64,000 bases of DNA from Methylobacillus methanolivorans (GTDB lineage Bacteria > Pseudomonadota > Gammaproteobacteria > Burkholderiales > Methylophilaceae): assembly GCF_044751345.1 (NCBI RefSeq), contig NZ_JBIWXY010000001.1, positions 1,958,714 through 2,022,713 of the forward strand. Direction: 5' to 3'. Each line of letters opens with the position of its first letter. Position 1 is the first letter of the stretch. The notes beneath the pieces are model-generated. The model worked only from the letters and a program-made list of their open reading frames with translations, had not been told where the DNA came from and did no database searches. This document shows positions 1 to 8,287 of this stretch, piece after piece. Both the position numbers and the translations under genes were made by a program.

Positions 1-1803
1 GTCTGCGAGATACACTACACCAGCCCGTCCGGTGAAGGCGTAACTCTTTTCATCATCTGCCCATTTCTCACCGGTAAACAAGGCTTTTCCATCTTGATTG
101 ACAGTGTCATAGCGACCACCCAGCAAGACTACCCATTTCTCGGCGATCTTGATTTGATCCTGCACATAAACGCCCTGGCGCCTTGTTTTAGTAACGGCTG
201 AGTTACTTGCAGGAACTGCATCACTTAAAGCACCACCATAAACAGGAGCATAAAGATCCAGAGACACGCCATCCCGGTTGTAGCGTTTGTCCTGATGCCT
301 AAGCGTGGCAATATCGACACCTACCAAGGCAGTATGTTGCACGCTACCATGTGCGAATTGGTACTGTAACGATGTATCAGCGGTAATTGCCGATGATGTG
401 TCCTCACGGTCTTGGGCACCGCGGAAACGCGTGGTTCTTTGATCATTGAGCAATTGCCAGATATCAGCGGAGTTATATTCATTCCTTGCATGATAGTAAC
501 GCACGTTGTTTCTCAGCTTGAGCTGGTCATTGAACGCATGCTCGAACAAATAGCCCACTGAGTAACGCTTCACGTCGAACTTGTCATAGCCTGGCTCACC
601 AGGAAACAAACTACGCTTTATCCTGCCGTTGGGGTTGGGATTCACAGTGCCAGCACCAGGCAGGCCATAAACATAACTCGTCTTGTCCTCCTGATATTCA
701 CTCAGCAAGGTCAAGGAAGTATCCGTACTCGGTTGCCATTTGAGTGCAGGCGCAATATAGACGCGGTCATCAGGCACATAATCGACAAAGGTATTGCTAT
801 CACGCTTGAGGAAAGTCAGGCGATATGACCACTCGCCATTTTTATCCAATGCGCCACCAAAATCACCCGCTACCTGCTTACGATCAAAGCTGCCTAGCTG
901 AACACTCAACTCGCGCAATGGCTCAATCGTCGGACGCTTACTCACGGTATTGATAATGCCACCCGGCCCAGCGCTACCATACAACACAGAAGCAGCCCCT
1001 TTCAGCAGCTCAATACGCTCCAACCCATAGGTTTCTTGCCGCCCATTGTAGATATTCACGGTGTATAAGCTACCATCCCTGTAGGTACTACCAACATTGG
1101 TACGAAACCCACGCAAGAAGAAACTATCCGTGGTTCTATCCAGACCTTCCGCCCGGCTCACCCCTGCTGCGTAGCTCAATGCATCCTGCAGACTTTGTGC
1201 GCCCAGTGTCTGCATTTCTTCCTGACCAATCACTGTAATAGATTGCGGTGTTTCGATGATAGGCGTATCTGTTTTCGTGCCCGTGGCGCTGCGCTTGGCC
1301 ACATAGCCACGCACGGGCCCTGTAGCCTTTTCCTCTGGCTCCCTGCTTGCCTTGATCGCCACCTCGGGCAACGTGCTCACGCCAACTTCTGGCGCTGCTC
1401 GCAACACATAACCACCACCGCTTACCTGTACCGCCTGCATTCCCGTCCCTGCCAGCAAAGCGGATAACGCGGCTGATAGTGTGTATTGTCCGGCTATGCC
1501 TGCTGTCGTTTTCCCTGCAGTTTGCACATCGGTAAAGGTCAGTAGCACATTGCTGTTGCTGGCGAGTTGACGCAAAGCCGGTGCCAAAGGCCCAGCCGGG
1601 ATGCTGTAATGCTGGCTTGCCTCAATACTGTGATTTGCTGCCGCAGGCTCAGCCTGCCCAATCCCTGGTATAGCGAGATATAGACTGGTGGAAAACAATA
1701 CGGATAAAGCACCAGCAATAGATCGCCTTGGTATACCTATGTTAGATAGCGTGGCTGTGTTCAATGATGTCATGCTGCGCTGATGTAATTGCCGGGCTGG
1801 CAT
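1..1803 (-). CDS. TonB-dependent siderophore receptor with STN signalling domain (3' end cut by window edge)
   Basis: Outer-membrane receptor that would import a ferric siderophore using TonB/ExbBD energy. 601 codons are visible; the family usually runs 750-850, so the last barrel strands lie beyond the left edge. The ATG at 1803 follows GGGGAAG at good spacing; an in-frame ATG at 1773 is an alternative. A hydrophobic leader is followed by an STN domain (about residues 50-125, beginning SIPAGPLAPALRQLASNSN), the hallmark of receptors that signal to a FecR anti-sigma factor. A plug domain follows (TPQSITVIGQEEMQ, then YAAGVSRAEGLDRT and LRGFRTN), then barrel strands. The gene lies 93 bases downstream of fecR and is co-directional with fecR and fecI, the classic surface-signalling order. 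The substrate cannot be read from sequence; FoxA/FhuE/FpvA-like ferric siderophores are likeliest. Confidence 0.92.
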   Translation of the reverse strand, partial: MPARQLHQRSMTSLNTATLSNIGIPRRSIAGALSVLFSTSLYLAIPGIGQAEPAAANHSIEASQHYSIPAGPLAPALRQLASNSNVLLTFTDVQTAGKTTAGIAGQYTLSAALSALLAGTGMQAVQVSGGGYVLRAAPEVGVSTLPEVAIKASREPEEKATGPVRGYVAKRSATGTKTDTPIIETPQSITVIGQEEMQTLGAQSLQDALSYAAGVSRAEGLDRTTDSFFLRGFRTNVGSTYRDGSLYTVNIYNGRQETYGLERIELLKGAASVLYGSAGPGGIINTVSKRPTIEPLRELSVQLGSFDRKQVAGDFGGALDKNGEWSYRLTFLKRDSNTFVDYVPDDRVYIAPALKWQPSTDTSLTLLSEYQEDKTSYVYGLPGAGTVNPNPNGRIKRSLFPGEPGYDKFDVKRYSVGYLFEHAFNDQLKLRNNVRYYHARNEYNSADIWQLLNDQRTTRFRGAQDREDTSSAITADTSLQYQFAHGSVQHTALVGVDIATLRHQDKRYNRDGVSLDLYAPVYGGALSDAVPASNSAVTKTRRQGVYVQDQIKIAEKWVVLLGGRYDTVNQDGKALFTGEKWADDEKSYAFTGRAGVVYLAD

Positions 1804-1896
1804 ATAACTTCCCCTTGTTTGAAAATAAAAATCAATTCCCTCACAAGGTAAGTGCCGCGAAATCATCAATCGGGCAGATTGATGCGATCATTTTAT

Positions 1897-2931
1897 TTAT
1901 TCAGCACTGGTCAACGTCACCCAATACCGGGTGCGCAACTGCACGCGCACCGGCAGCACGCTGGGTAGCGTCGCTAAAATTCGGTCAATATCGTTTAATG
2001 GAAATACGCCAGAAAAGCGCAAATCTGCTATCGCAGGATCGCAGCGCACAATGCCGGGGAGATAGCGTGCCAGCTCTGCCATGAAGTCGCCTAGGCGGAT
2101 ATTGTCGGCAATAATCTGGCCTTTGAGCCAACCCAATGCTTGCTCATCCAGAGGCACTGGCGCACCCAGACTGGTGCTGGTAAAAAGCAGGCGTTCGCCC
2201 TGTTGTACAACGCGATGGTTTGCTGGATTATCAGTAAGCACAACATCCACGGCACTCTGCAACACCGCTACAGTGCTATGCCCATCCCACTGCCGCACGA
2301 CAAAATGCGTACCCAAGGCCTGTATGCGGCCTTGCGCAGTGTACACATACAAGGGTCTGGGGTCGGCAGGAGCACCAGCGGCGGCATGCCGAGTAAGAAG
2401 TGCTATTTCACCAGCCACAAGGTGAACAACACGGGCATGCGCATCAAAGCGCACGTCTATTGCACTGGCGGTATTCAAGGTCACCACGGTGCCATCGTCA
2501 AGTGTCAGGCTACGTTGCTCACCTGCTGCAGTGTGATAATCAGCAGTGCGTCTCTGCCAAAAGCTGCTACGCGAGACTAGTGCGCCGCTGGAGATGGCAA
2601 TTGCGCCGAATGACAACAAACTAATCATCTTGCGCCGACCCGGTAACTTCGGCGTGTTGGATTGGGCATAAGGCGAGAGTGCGCCATAAGCCGCCTGTGG
2701 TTGCATGCCCCCAAGCCAGCCAGTCACGGCCTCTATATGCGACCATGCATGCTCATGGTCAGGATCAGCCTCGCGCCATTGCTGCCAGCGTTGCTTCTCT
2801 TCCTGCGTTGCTTCGTCCGACATCAGCAAGGTCAGCCATTCGGCAGCCTCATCCGCTGCAGCTGCCTTGATTAGCCTTCCACCCACTAACAGCATGGGTA
2901 CCGACACATCACGGGAATCAGGTAGGGTCAT
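1897..2931 (-). CDS. fecR: FecR-family anti-sigma factor / signal transducer
   Basis: Inner-membrane regulator that holds or activates the FecI-type sigma factor and receives the signal from the receptor STN domain. 344 residues, normal for the family. An N-terminal cytoplasmic DUF4880-type segment (AADEAAEWLTLLMSDEA, then a Trp-rich stretch WQQWREADPDHEHAW) is followed by one transmembrane helix at about 100-118, the FecR domain at about 130-235 (GEQRSLTLDDGTVVTLNTAS) and a C-terminal DUF4974-like region. It starts 6 bases after the fecI stop and precedes the receptor, so the three genes probably form one transcript. Confidence 0.93.
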   Translation of the reverse strand: MTLPDSRDVSVPMLLVGGRLIKAAAADEAAEWLTLLMSDEATQEEKQRWQQWREADPDHEHAWSHIEAVTGWLGGMQPQAAYGALSPYAQSNTPKLPGRRKMISLLSFGAIAISSGALVSRSSFWQRRTADYHTAAGEQRSLTLDDGTVVTLNTASAIDVRFDAHARVVHLVAGEIALLTRHAAAGAPADPRPLYVYTAQGRIQALGTHFVVRQWDGHSTVAVLQSAVDVVLTDNPANHRVVQQGERLLFTSTSLGAPVPLDEQALGWLKGQIIADNIRLGDFMAELARYLPGIVRCDPAIADLRFSGVFPLNDIDRILATLPSVLPVRVQLRTRYWVTLTSAE

Positions 2932-2937
2932 GGGGCG

Positions 2938-3438
2938 TTACACAGCCAATGCGAACAAACACTGACGGTTGGCCTTGGTAAGGTATTGCTTCACCGAGCT
3001 GGTAGACACTTGCAGACGCTCGGCAATAGCCGCATAACTCAAGCCCTCCAGATGAGCCAGTAAGAACGCCTCTCTCACTTGTGGCGGCAAACCATCCAGC
3101 GCTTTATCAACCTGTTGCAAAGCTTCCAGCGCCATCAGCCGTATTTCAGGTGCGGGCACCATCGCTTCCGGCAAGCAAGAAAGCATTTCCAGGTAACTGG
3201 CTTCCAATAATTGCCGCCGATAACGATGGGCCATCAAGCGTCGCGCTATCGTCACTAGGAAAGGCCGCGGTTCCCGGATGTCATCTGAGGCATTGGCGGA
3301 CATGATGCTGACAAAAGTATCTTGCGCGAGGTCATCCGCCAAGAAGGAGTCACCCAGCTTGCGCCGCAACCAATCATGCAACCAGCGATGATGATGGTGA
3401 TACAGACTATGCAAAGATTGCGGCTGATCGACAGACAT
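2938..3438 (-). CDS. fecI: FecI-type ECF RNA polymerase sigma factor
   Basis: Extracytoplasmic-function sigma factor that would direct transcription of the adjacent receptor gene when the siderophore is bound. 166 residues, typical of FecI. Region 2 contains DDLAQDTFVSIM near residues 35-47. Region 4 contains LPPQVREAFLLAHLEGLSY and a helix-turn-helix IAERLQVSTSSVKQYLTKA near the C-terminus. First gene of the fecI-fecR-receptor set, with a Fur-box-like sequence directly upstream, so iron repression is likely. The ATG at 3438 lacks a strong ribosome-binding site. Confidence 0.93.
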   Translation of the reverse strand: MSVDQPQSLHSLYHHHHRWLHDWLRRKLGDSFLADDLAQDTFVSIMSANASDDIREPRPFLVTIARRLMAHRYRRQLLEASYLEMLSCLPEAMVPAPEIRLMALEALQQVDKALDGLPPQVREAFLLAHLEGLSYAAIAERLQVSTSSVKQYLTKANRQCLFALAV

Positions 3439-3452
3439 GGCGAAAGCAATAC

Positions 3453-3471
3453 AATAAGAATTGTTCGCATT
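3453..3471 (-). promoter_or_regulatory. Candidate Fur box upstream of fecI
   Basis: On the minus strand this 19-base stretch reads AATGCGAACAATTCTTATT. It has the imperfect dyad (AATGCGAAnnnTTCTTATT type) of Fur operators found before fecI genes in beta/gammaproteobacteria. It ends 15 bases before the fecI ATG, where bound Fur would block initiation. Assigned from pattern and position only. Confidence 0.6.
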
Positions 3472-3524
3472 CTAATGCAAATCCAGGGATGAAGGCACAG
3501 CCCTGAAATGATTATTGCCTTTGC

Positions 3525-5003
3525 CTATCTAGGCAAATATGGCTGCAACTTGCTCCAATCCAGATGCTGTTCCACTTCATCCGCCAGGCGCTCCAGGCTG
3601 GCTTCGCGCAGAGCGGTGTAATCGTAGTGAGCAATTTCTTCTTGCGCCTGTTTCAGCTGGTTGTAACCTGCCCAATCCAGCCAGGCCTGGGTGGCCTCGG
3701 CATGGTCAAACAAGCCATGCAGGTAAGTGCCCGCTATCTGGCTATCTTCACTCAGAGCCCCTTCTGGCTGGGTGCCCAGATGCAGCAACGGGCGCTTGAG
3801 GGCTGGGCCGCTACTGACGCCCATGTGGATTTCGTAGCCGGTGACCGTCGCCTCGGCAAAAGTAAGTTTGCCTTCGACTTGTTTGAGGTGCTTTTCCTTG
3901 GTGAGCGTGGTTTCCATCTCCAGCCAGCCAAAACCATCGCTGGAGCCAGCATCACCCTCCATGCCATGTGGATCGTGAATATGCCGACCCAGCATCTGGA
4001 AGCCGCCGCAAATACCAAGCACCTTGCCGCCATAGCGCAGGTGGCGGGCGATCTTATCGCGCCAGCCATGGGCCTCAAGCACGGCCAGGTCGCCACGTAC
4101 ATTTTTGCTGCCAGGCAGAATGATCAGGTCGGCTGGCGGCACAGGCTCATTGAGCTCAATAAACTGAAAATCGACATGCGGGTGCATGCGCAGGGCGTCC
4201 ATGTCAGTGTGGTTACTGACATGCGGCAGCACGGGGGCAATGACGCGTAGCCAGGTCTGCGATTTTTCCGGGGTGCTTCTCGCCACGCTATCTTCGGCTT
4301 CGAGATGCAGGTTGCGCAGGTAGGGCAGCACGCCGAGCACGGGCTTGCCGGTTTCCTGCTCCAGCCAATCCAGGCCGGGTTGCAGCAAGGCAATATCACC
4401 GCGGAAGCGATTGATGACAAAGCCAACAACGCGCTTTCTTTCCGACTCGGAGAGCAAGGCCATGGTGCCAACGATATGGGCGAATACGCCGCCGCGATCA
4501 ATATCCGCGATGAGGATCACGGGACAATCTGCCGCTTCGGCAAAGCCCATGTTGGCAATATCGTTCTGCCGCAGGTTGATTTCCGCAGGGCTACCCGCAC
4601 CCTCGACAATGATGCACTCATACTGCTCGCGTAGCCGCTGCCATGACGCCAGCACGGCTTCGCGCGCCTTGGGCTTGTAGGCATGGTAGGCCGTAGCCTC
4701 AAGATTGGTGAGTACCTTGCCATGAATAATGACTTGGCAGCCGGTATCGGTATTCGGCTTGAGCAGCACCGGGTTCATGTCGGTATGTGGTTGCAAGCCA
4801 CACGCCTGCGCCTGCACCGCCTGCGCACGGCCTATCTCGCCACCATCGCTGGTCACGGCGGAATTGAGCGCCATGTTCTGCGGCTTGAATGGCACGACAC
4901 GCACGCCCCTGCGGTACAATACCCGGCATAACGCAGCCACCAGCGTGCTTTTGCCCGCATCGGAGGTGGTGCCCTGAACCATCAATGTGTTGGCATATGT
5001 CAT
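3525..5003 (-). CDS. cobQ: Cobyric acid synthase (CobQ/CbiP)
   Basis: Glutamine-dependent amidase that amidates four carboxylates of adenosylcobyrinic acid a,c-diamide in cobalamin synthesis. 492 residues, usual length. The N-terminal dethiobiotin-synthetase-like ATP domain opens with VQGTTSDAGKSTLVAALCR, then FKPQNMALNS and VEGAGSPAEINL. The C-terminal class I glutaminase domain shows LGICGGFQMLG (nucleophile Cys near 332) and GTYLHGLFD (catalytic His near 427). Its start codon lies opposite that of cbiB, the two reading outward from overlapping positions. Confidence 0.97.
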   Translation of the reverse strand: MTYANTLMVQGTTSDAGKSTLVAALCRVLYRRGVRVVPFKPQNMALNSAVTSDGGEIGRAQAVQAQACGLQPHTDMNPVLLKPNTDTGCQVIIHGKVLTNLEATAYHAYKPKAREAVLASWQRLREQYECIIVEGAGSPAEINLRQNDIANMGFAEAADCPVILIADIDRGGVFAHIVGTMALLSESERKRVVGFVINRFRGDIALLQPGLDWLEQETGKPVLGVLPYLRNLHLEAEDSVARSTPEKSQTWLRVIAPVLPHVSNHTDMDALRMHPHVDFQFIELNEPVPPADLIILPGSKNVRGDLAVLEAHGWRDKIARHLRYGGKVLGICGGFQMLGRHIHDPHGMEGDAGSSDGFGWLEMETTLTKEKHLKQVEGKLTFAEATVTGYEIHMGVSSGPALKRPLLHLGTQPEGALSEDSQIAGTYLHGLFDHAEATQAWLDWAGYNQLKQAQEEIAHYDYTALREASLERLADEVEQHLDWSKLQPYLPR

Positions 5004-5950
5004 TGGCCCATTATCCCATTAGTTTCCTCGCAACCCCAGCCCTGCTGATCGCCGCTCTGTTGCTGGATCGGCTGCTAGGCGAGCCTGGGCGCTGGCACCC
5101 GCTGGTGGGGTTTGGCAATCTGGCCTCCGCACTGGAAAAGCGCCTCAACCGCCAACATACGCCACTCATGGCGCGCCTGATGGGCCTGCTAGCCTGGCTG
5201 GCCTTGCTGCTGCCAGCATGCGCGTTAGCCTACTGGCTCACGCAACTCACCTATGGCTGGCTACTCGACATCGTATTGCTATATTTTGCCATCGGCACGC
5301 GCAGCCTCAAGGAGCACGCCTTGCGCATTTACCACGCACTCGCACAGCAAGATTTACCTGCCGCACGCCATGCCGTGGGGATGATTGTAAGTCGCGACAC
5401 CACTGAACTGGACGAACGTGACATTGCCACCGCCAGCGTGGAATCGGTGCTGGAAAACGGCAATGATGCCATTTTTGGTGCGATATTCTGGTTTGTGCTC
5501 TTAGGCGGATCAGGCGCACTGTTGTTCAGGCTCGCCAACACGCTAGACGCCATGTGGGGCTACCGCACTCCGCGCTTTCTTTATTTCGGCTGGGCCGCCG
5601 CACGGTTGGACGACTTGCTCAACCTCATCCCCGCCAGGCTGACAGCCTTGAGCTACGCGCTGTGTGGGCATACCAGGAGTGGATTATCGTGCTGGTGGCA
5701 GCAAGCACGACTGTGGTACAGCCCCAATGCGGGGCCGGTAATGGCAGCAGGCGCTGGCGCTTTGCAGGTCACACTGGGTGGCAAAGCGCGCTATCACGGG
5801 GAAGATAAAATACGCCCCACGCTAGGCACCGGGCCAGCTGCCTCAGCACACAGCATTGATGCCGCGGTGAGGCTGGTGAACCGCAGCATTGTGCTGTGGT
5901 GTTTAGTGATGATCGTGGCTTACGCCTTGATCGGGGCCTGCCATGCTTGA
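4997..5950 (+). CDS. cbiB: Adenosylcobinamide-phosphate synthase (CbiB/CobD)
   Basis: Integral membrane enzyme that attaches (R)-1-aminopropan-2-ol phosphate to adenosylcobyric acid. Family motifs are LLLDRLLGEPGRWHPLVGFG near the N-terminus, RDTTELDERDIATASVESV centrally and DAMWGYRTPRFLYFGW; several hydrophobic segments occur. The ATG at 4997 gives 317 residues, a normal size; longer in-frame readings from 4889 run into non-homologous sequence antisense to cobQ. The gene overlaps the 5' end of cobQ on the other strand by 7 bases and overlaps the next gene by 8 bases, so it is coupled to the threonine-phosphate decarboxylase that makes its substrate. Confidence 0.94.
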   Translation: MSLAHYPISFLATPALLIAALLLDRLLGEPGRWHPLVGFGNLASALEKRLNRQHTPLMARLMGLLAWLALLLPACALAYWLTQLTYGWLLDIVLLYFAIGTRSLKEHALRIYHALAQQDLPAARHAVGMIVSRDTTELDERDIATASVESVLENGNDAIFGAIFWFVLLGGSGALLFRLANTLDAMWGYRTPRFLYFGWAAARLDDLLNLIPARLTALSYALCGHTRSGLSCWWQQARLWYSPNAGPVMAAGAGALQVTLGGKARYHGEDKIRPTLGTGPAASAHSIDAAVRLVNRSIVLWCLVMIVAYALIGACHA

Positions 5951-6926
5951 GCACGGCGGCAACTTGCACCAGGCGAGCCAGCAATACAGCATCGCATTAG
6001 CAGATTGGTTAGATCTTTCCACCGGTATCAACCCGCATGGCTACCCGGTGCCCGACATTCCCGCAGCAGCCTGGCAACGCCTGCCAGAAACCAACCAACA
6101 ACTAGAGGACATTGCGGCAGAGTATTACGGTGCCCAGCACCTGCTGACGACCGCAGGCTCGCAAGCCGCAATACAAACATTGCCCAGGTTACGCGCGACA
6201 TGCCGGGTAAGCTTCCTTGGCCCCATGTATGCAGAGCACGCACATGCCTGGCGGCAACAAGGGCATCACGTCAGTGAACTCCTGCACCTGCCCGAAACCA
6301 GCGAACTCGCCAGTATCGACGTACTGATCCTGTGCAACCCTAACAATCCCACTGCTCGGCTGATTTCCCCGGAAACGCTACTGACCTGGCACCAGGCACT
6401 GGCCCAGCATGGTGGCTGGCTCATTGTTGATGAAGCCTTTATGGATACAACCCCGGAGCATAGCCTGGCCGCATACAGCCACTTGCCGGGCCTGATTATC
6501 TTACGTTCATTGGGGAAATTTTTTGGCCTCGCCGGTGCCAGGGTCGGGTTTCTGCTTGCCGAGCCTGGATTGTTGCGCAGCGTAGCAGATATTTTAGGGC
6601 CATGGCCTATCACTGGCCCTGCGAGAATCGTGGCCCAAGCAGCCTTGGCGGATGTGAACTGGCAACAGCAGAACCGCGCGCGGCTACTCAACGAAAGCCA
6701 ACAACTGGCTGCGTTACTGCAAGAATCTGGCCTGGGTGCGCTCAATGGTTGCGCATTGTTTCAATGGCTGAAACCAGATCATGCTGAGGATTGGCATACC
6801 CAGCTAGCGAGCCAGGGGATATGGACACGCCACTTCCCTGCCCAGCAAGGGCTACGCATTGGCCTACCTACCACAGCTGGCTGGGACAAGCTGCGTCAGG
6901 TGCTGCAAGCACTCGCCATAGGCTAG
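5943..6926 (+). CDS. cobD: L-threonine-O-3-phosphate decarboxylase (CobD; CobC of Pseudomonas denitrificans)
   Basis: PLP enzyme of the aspartate aminotransferase fold that decarboxylates threonine phosphate to aminopropanol phosphate, the linker of the cobalamin nucleotide loop. 327 residues. It starts LEHGGNLHQAS and has the LSTGINPHGYP substrate segment, CNPNNPTARLI, the PLP-ring Asp in IVDEAFMDTTPE and the Schiff-base lysine in RSLGKFFGLAGARVGF. The histidinol-phosphate aminotransferase alternative is disfavoured by the cobalamin context and the GGN and STGINP motifs. The start overlaps the cbiB stop; the gene ends 16 bases from the converging cobC. Confidence 0.94.
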   Translation: MLEHGGNLHQASQQYSIALADWLDLSTGINPHGYPVPDIPAAAWQRLPETNQQLEDIAAEYYGAQHLLTTAGSQAAIQTLPRLRATCRVSFLGPMYAEHAHAWRQQGHHVSELLHLPETSELASIDVLILCNPNNPTARLISPETLLTWHQALAQHGGWLIVDEAFMDTTPEHSLAAYSHLPGLIILRSLGKFFGLAGARVGFLLAEPGLLRSVADILGPWPITGPARIVAQAALADVNWQQQNRARLLNESQQLAALLQESGLGALNGCALFQWLKPDHAEDWHTQLASQGIWTRHFPAQQGLRIGLPTTAGWDKLRQVLQALAIG

Positions 6927-6942
6927 CCTGACTCACACCCGC

Positions 6943-7518
6943 TTAGCGATTCACGTAGGCTACCTTGGTGACACGGTCATCCAGAATGATCTTGCTCACG
7001 CTGGCATAATCTACCTGTAATTTAAACGTGTGTACCAAAGGCAATGCCAGCGCATACCCCGTCAAGGCACGGATGACACCTGCATGCGTGAACACCAGCG
7101 CTGGCTGGTCATCGTGATGCAACTCGGCAATAAAGGCTTGCGCACGCTGTGACAGCTGCAAGAATGATTCCCCGTTCGGTGGCACGTGGCGCACATGATC
7201 TTCTGCCCAAACATCCACCAGGCCACGCGGAATATCGTTCCAGGACTGCATTTCCCAATCGCCGAAATTCAGCTCCTTGAGCCTGGTATCGGTCTTTACC
7301 GTGATTTGCGGGCTGAATGTCGCCGCCATCGCCTCTGCCAACTTGACGCAACGCTGCAAGGGGCTGCTATAAATCACGGGGTTACTCAAATGCCCGAGTT
7401 TAGGATGCAAGGCTTCAAACTCGGCAAGGAAAGTTTCCGTCACATCAACATCGCTATGCCCATAGCATGTGCCAGGCAACACGGCAGGCGTCGTATGACG
7501 CACCAGATAAATTTCCAA
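6943..7518 (-). CDS. cobC: Alpha-ribazole phosphatase, histidine phosphatase family
   Basis: Dephosphorylates alpha-ribazole 5'-phosphate (or the cobalamin phosphate) at the end of nucleotide-loop assembly. The core begins LEIYLVRHTTPAVLPGTCYG, with the phospho-accepting His in VRH; LKELNFGDWEMQSW and the second catalytic His in FTHAGVIRALTG follow. I place the start at a TTG at 7518 preceded by GGAG at 8 bases, giving 191 residues; a longer reading back to 7722 only translates antisense-frame cobS sequence. It lies 16 bases after the cobS stop and is last in cobT-cobS-cobC. Confidence 0.88.
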   Translation of the reverse strand: MEIYLVRHTTPAVLPGTCYGHSDVDVTETFLAEFEALHPKLGHLSNPVIYSSPLQRCVKLAEAMAATFSPQITVKTDTRLKELNFGDWEMQSWNDIPRGLVDVWAEDHVRHVPPNGESFLQLSQRAQAFIAELHHDDQPALVFTHAGVIRALTGYALALPLVHTFKLQVDYASVSKIILDDRVTKVAYVNR

Positions 7519-7534
7519 ATCACTTACTCCACAT

Positions 7535-8287
7535 TTAATTTGCCACGCACAGCAATACACCCAGATAAAACGCCAGCTCAGTGAGCTGCTGCATGGCACC
7601 CAGGCAATCTCCGGTGTATCCACCCAGGCGGTGCCTGAGCTTGCGGCTGAACCAAAGCCAAACCAGCACAACAGGCACCAACGCCAGCCACAAGCCAGCT
7701 GGCAACAAGGCCAATGGCGCAAAGCCGGTGAATAATGCCACGCCTAAACTGGCGGCACTCAGCTTGTGTGCCAGCGGCTTGGCCTTGCCTTCCTCCCGCA
7801 CATATTCCTGCGAAGCAATGACCAACACGGCAGCCAGGCGGCTCACCGCATGCGCTGCCAACATCACGCAAGGCAGTATCTCCAGGGAGATATAGCTTAG
7901 ACTCACAAATTTGAGCAGCAAGGCCAGCACCAAGGCGATCGCCCCATAACTGCCGATGCGTGAATCCTTCATGATGGTGAGCGCCTGCTCCTTGGTCCAG
8001 CCGCCACCGAGACCATCCATGCTGTCTGCCAGACCATCTTCATGAAACGCACCCGTCAGCCACACACTAGCCACCATACTCAGGCTGATCGCCACCATCA
8101 CAGGCAAGTGCAGGTGCAAACTGGCCATCAACACCAGCACGGCAAGCAAGCCCACTATCATGCCCACTAATGGAAAGTAGCGTGCGGCATCATTCAACTC
8201 TGCCGGATCAAAGCCTTTGATGGCAGGCAAGGGAAGGCGCGTCAAAAAGCCCAAGGCCATTAGAAACAAGCGCCACTGCTGCTTCAT
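7535..8287 (-). CDS. cobS: Adenosylcobinamide-GDP ribazoletransferase (cobalamin synthase)
   Basis: Polytopic inner-membrane enzyme joining adenosylcobinamide-GDP to alpha-ribazole (phosphate). 250 residues. Hallmarks are FLTRLPLPAI at the N-terminus, the acidic metal site GAFHEDGLADSMDGLGGG near residues 80-97 and MKDSRIGSYGAIAL. Remaining sequence is mostly hydrophobic helices. Its ATG overlaps the cobT stop by 4 bases, indicating translational coupling. Confidence 0.97.
   Translation of the reverse strand: MKQQWRLFLMALGFLTRLPLPAIKGFDPAELNDAARYFPLVGMIVGLLAVLVLMASLHLHLPVMVAISLSMVASVWLTGAFHEDGLADSMDGLGGGWTKEQALTIMKDSRIGSYGAIALVLALLLKFVSLSYISLEILPCVMLAAHAVSRLAAVLVIASQEYVREEGKAKPLAHKLSAASLGVALFTGFAPLALLPAGLWLALVPVVLVWLWFSRKLRHRLGGYTGDCLGAMQQLTELAFYLGVLLCVAN

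Noticed and set aside
3564..4250. Long plus-strand frame antisense to cobQ (228 residues)
   Set aside because: No ribosome-binding site or family motif; lies fully opposite a clear gene.
6943..7722. Longer CobC starting at 7722
   Set aside because: The extra 68 residues are antisense-frame cobS sequence; the histidine phosphatase fold starts at the TTG at 7518.
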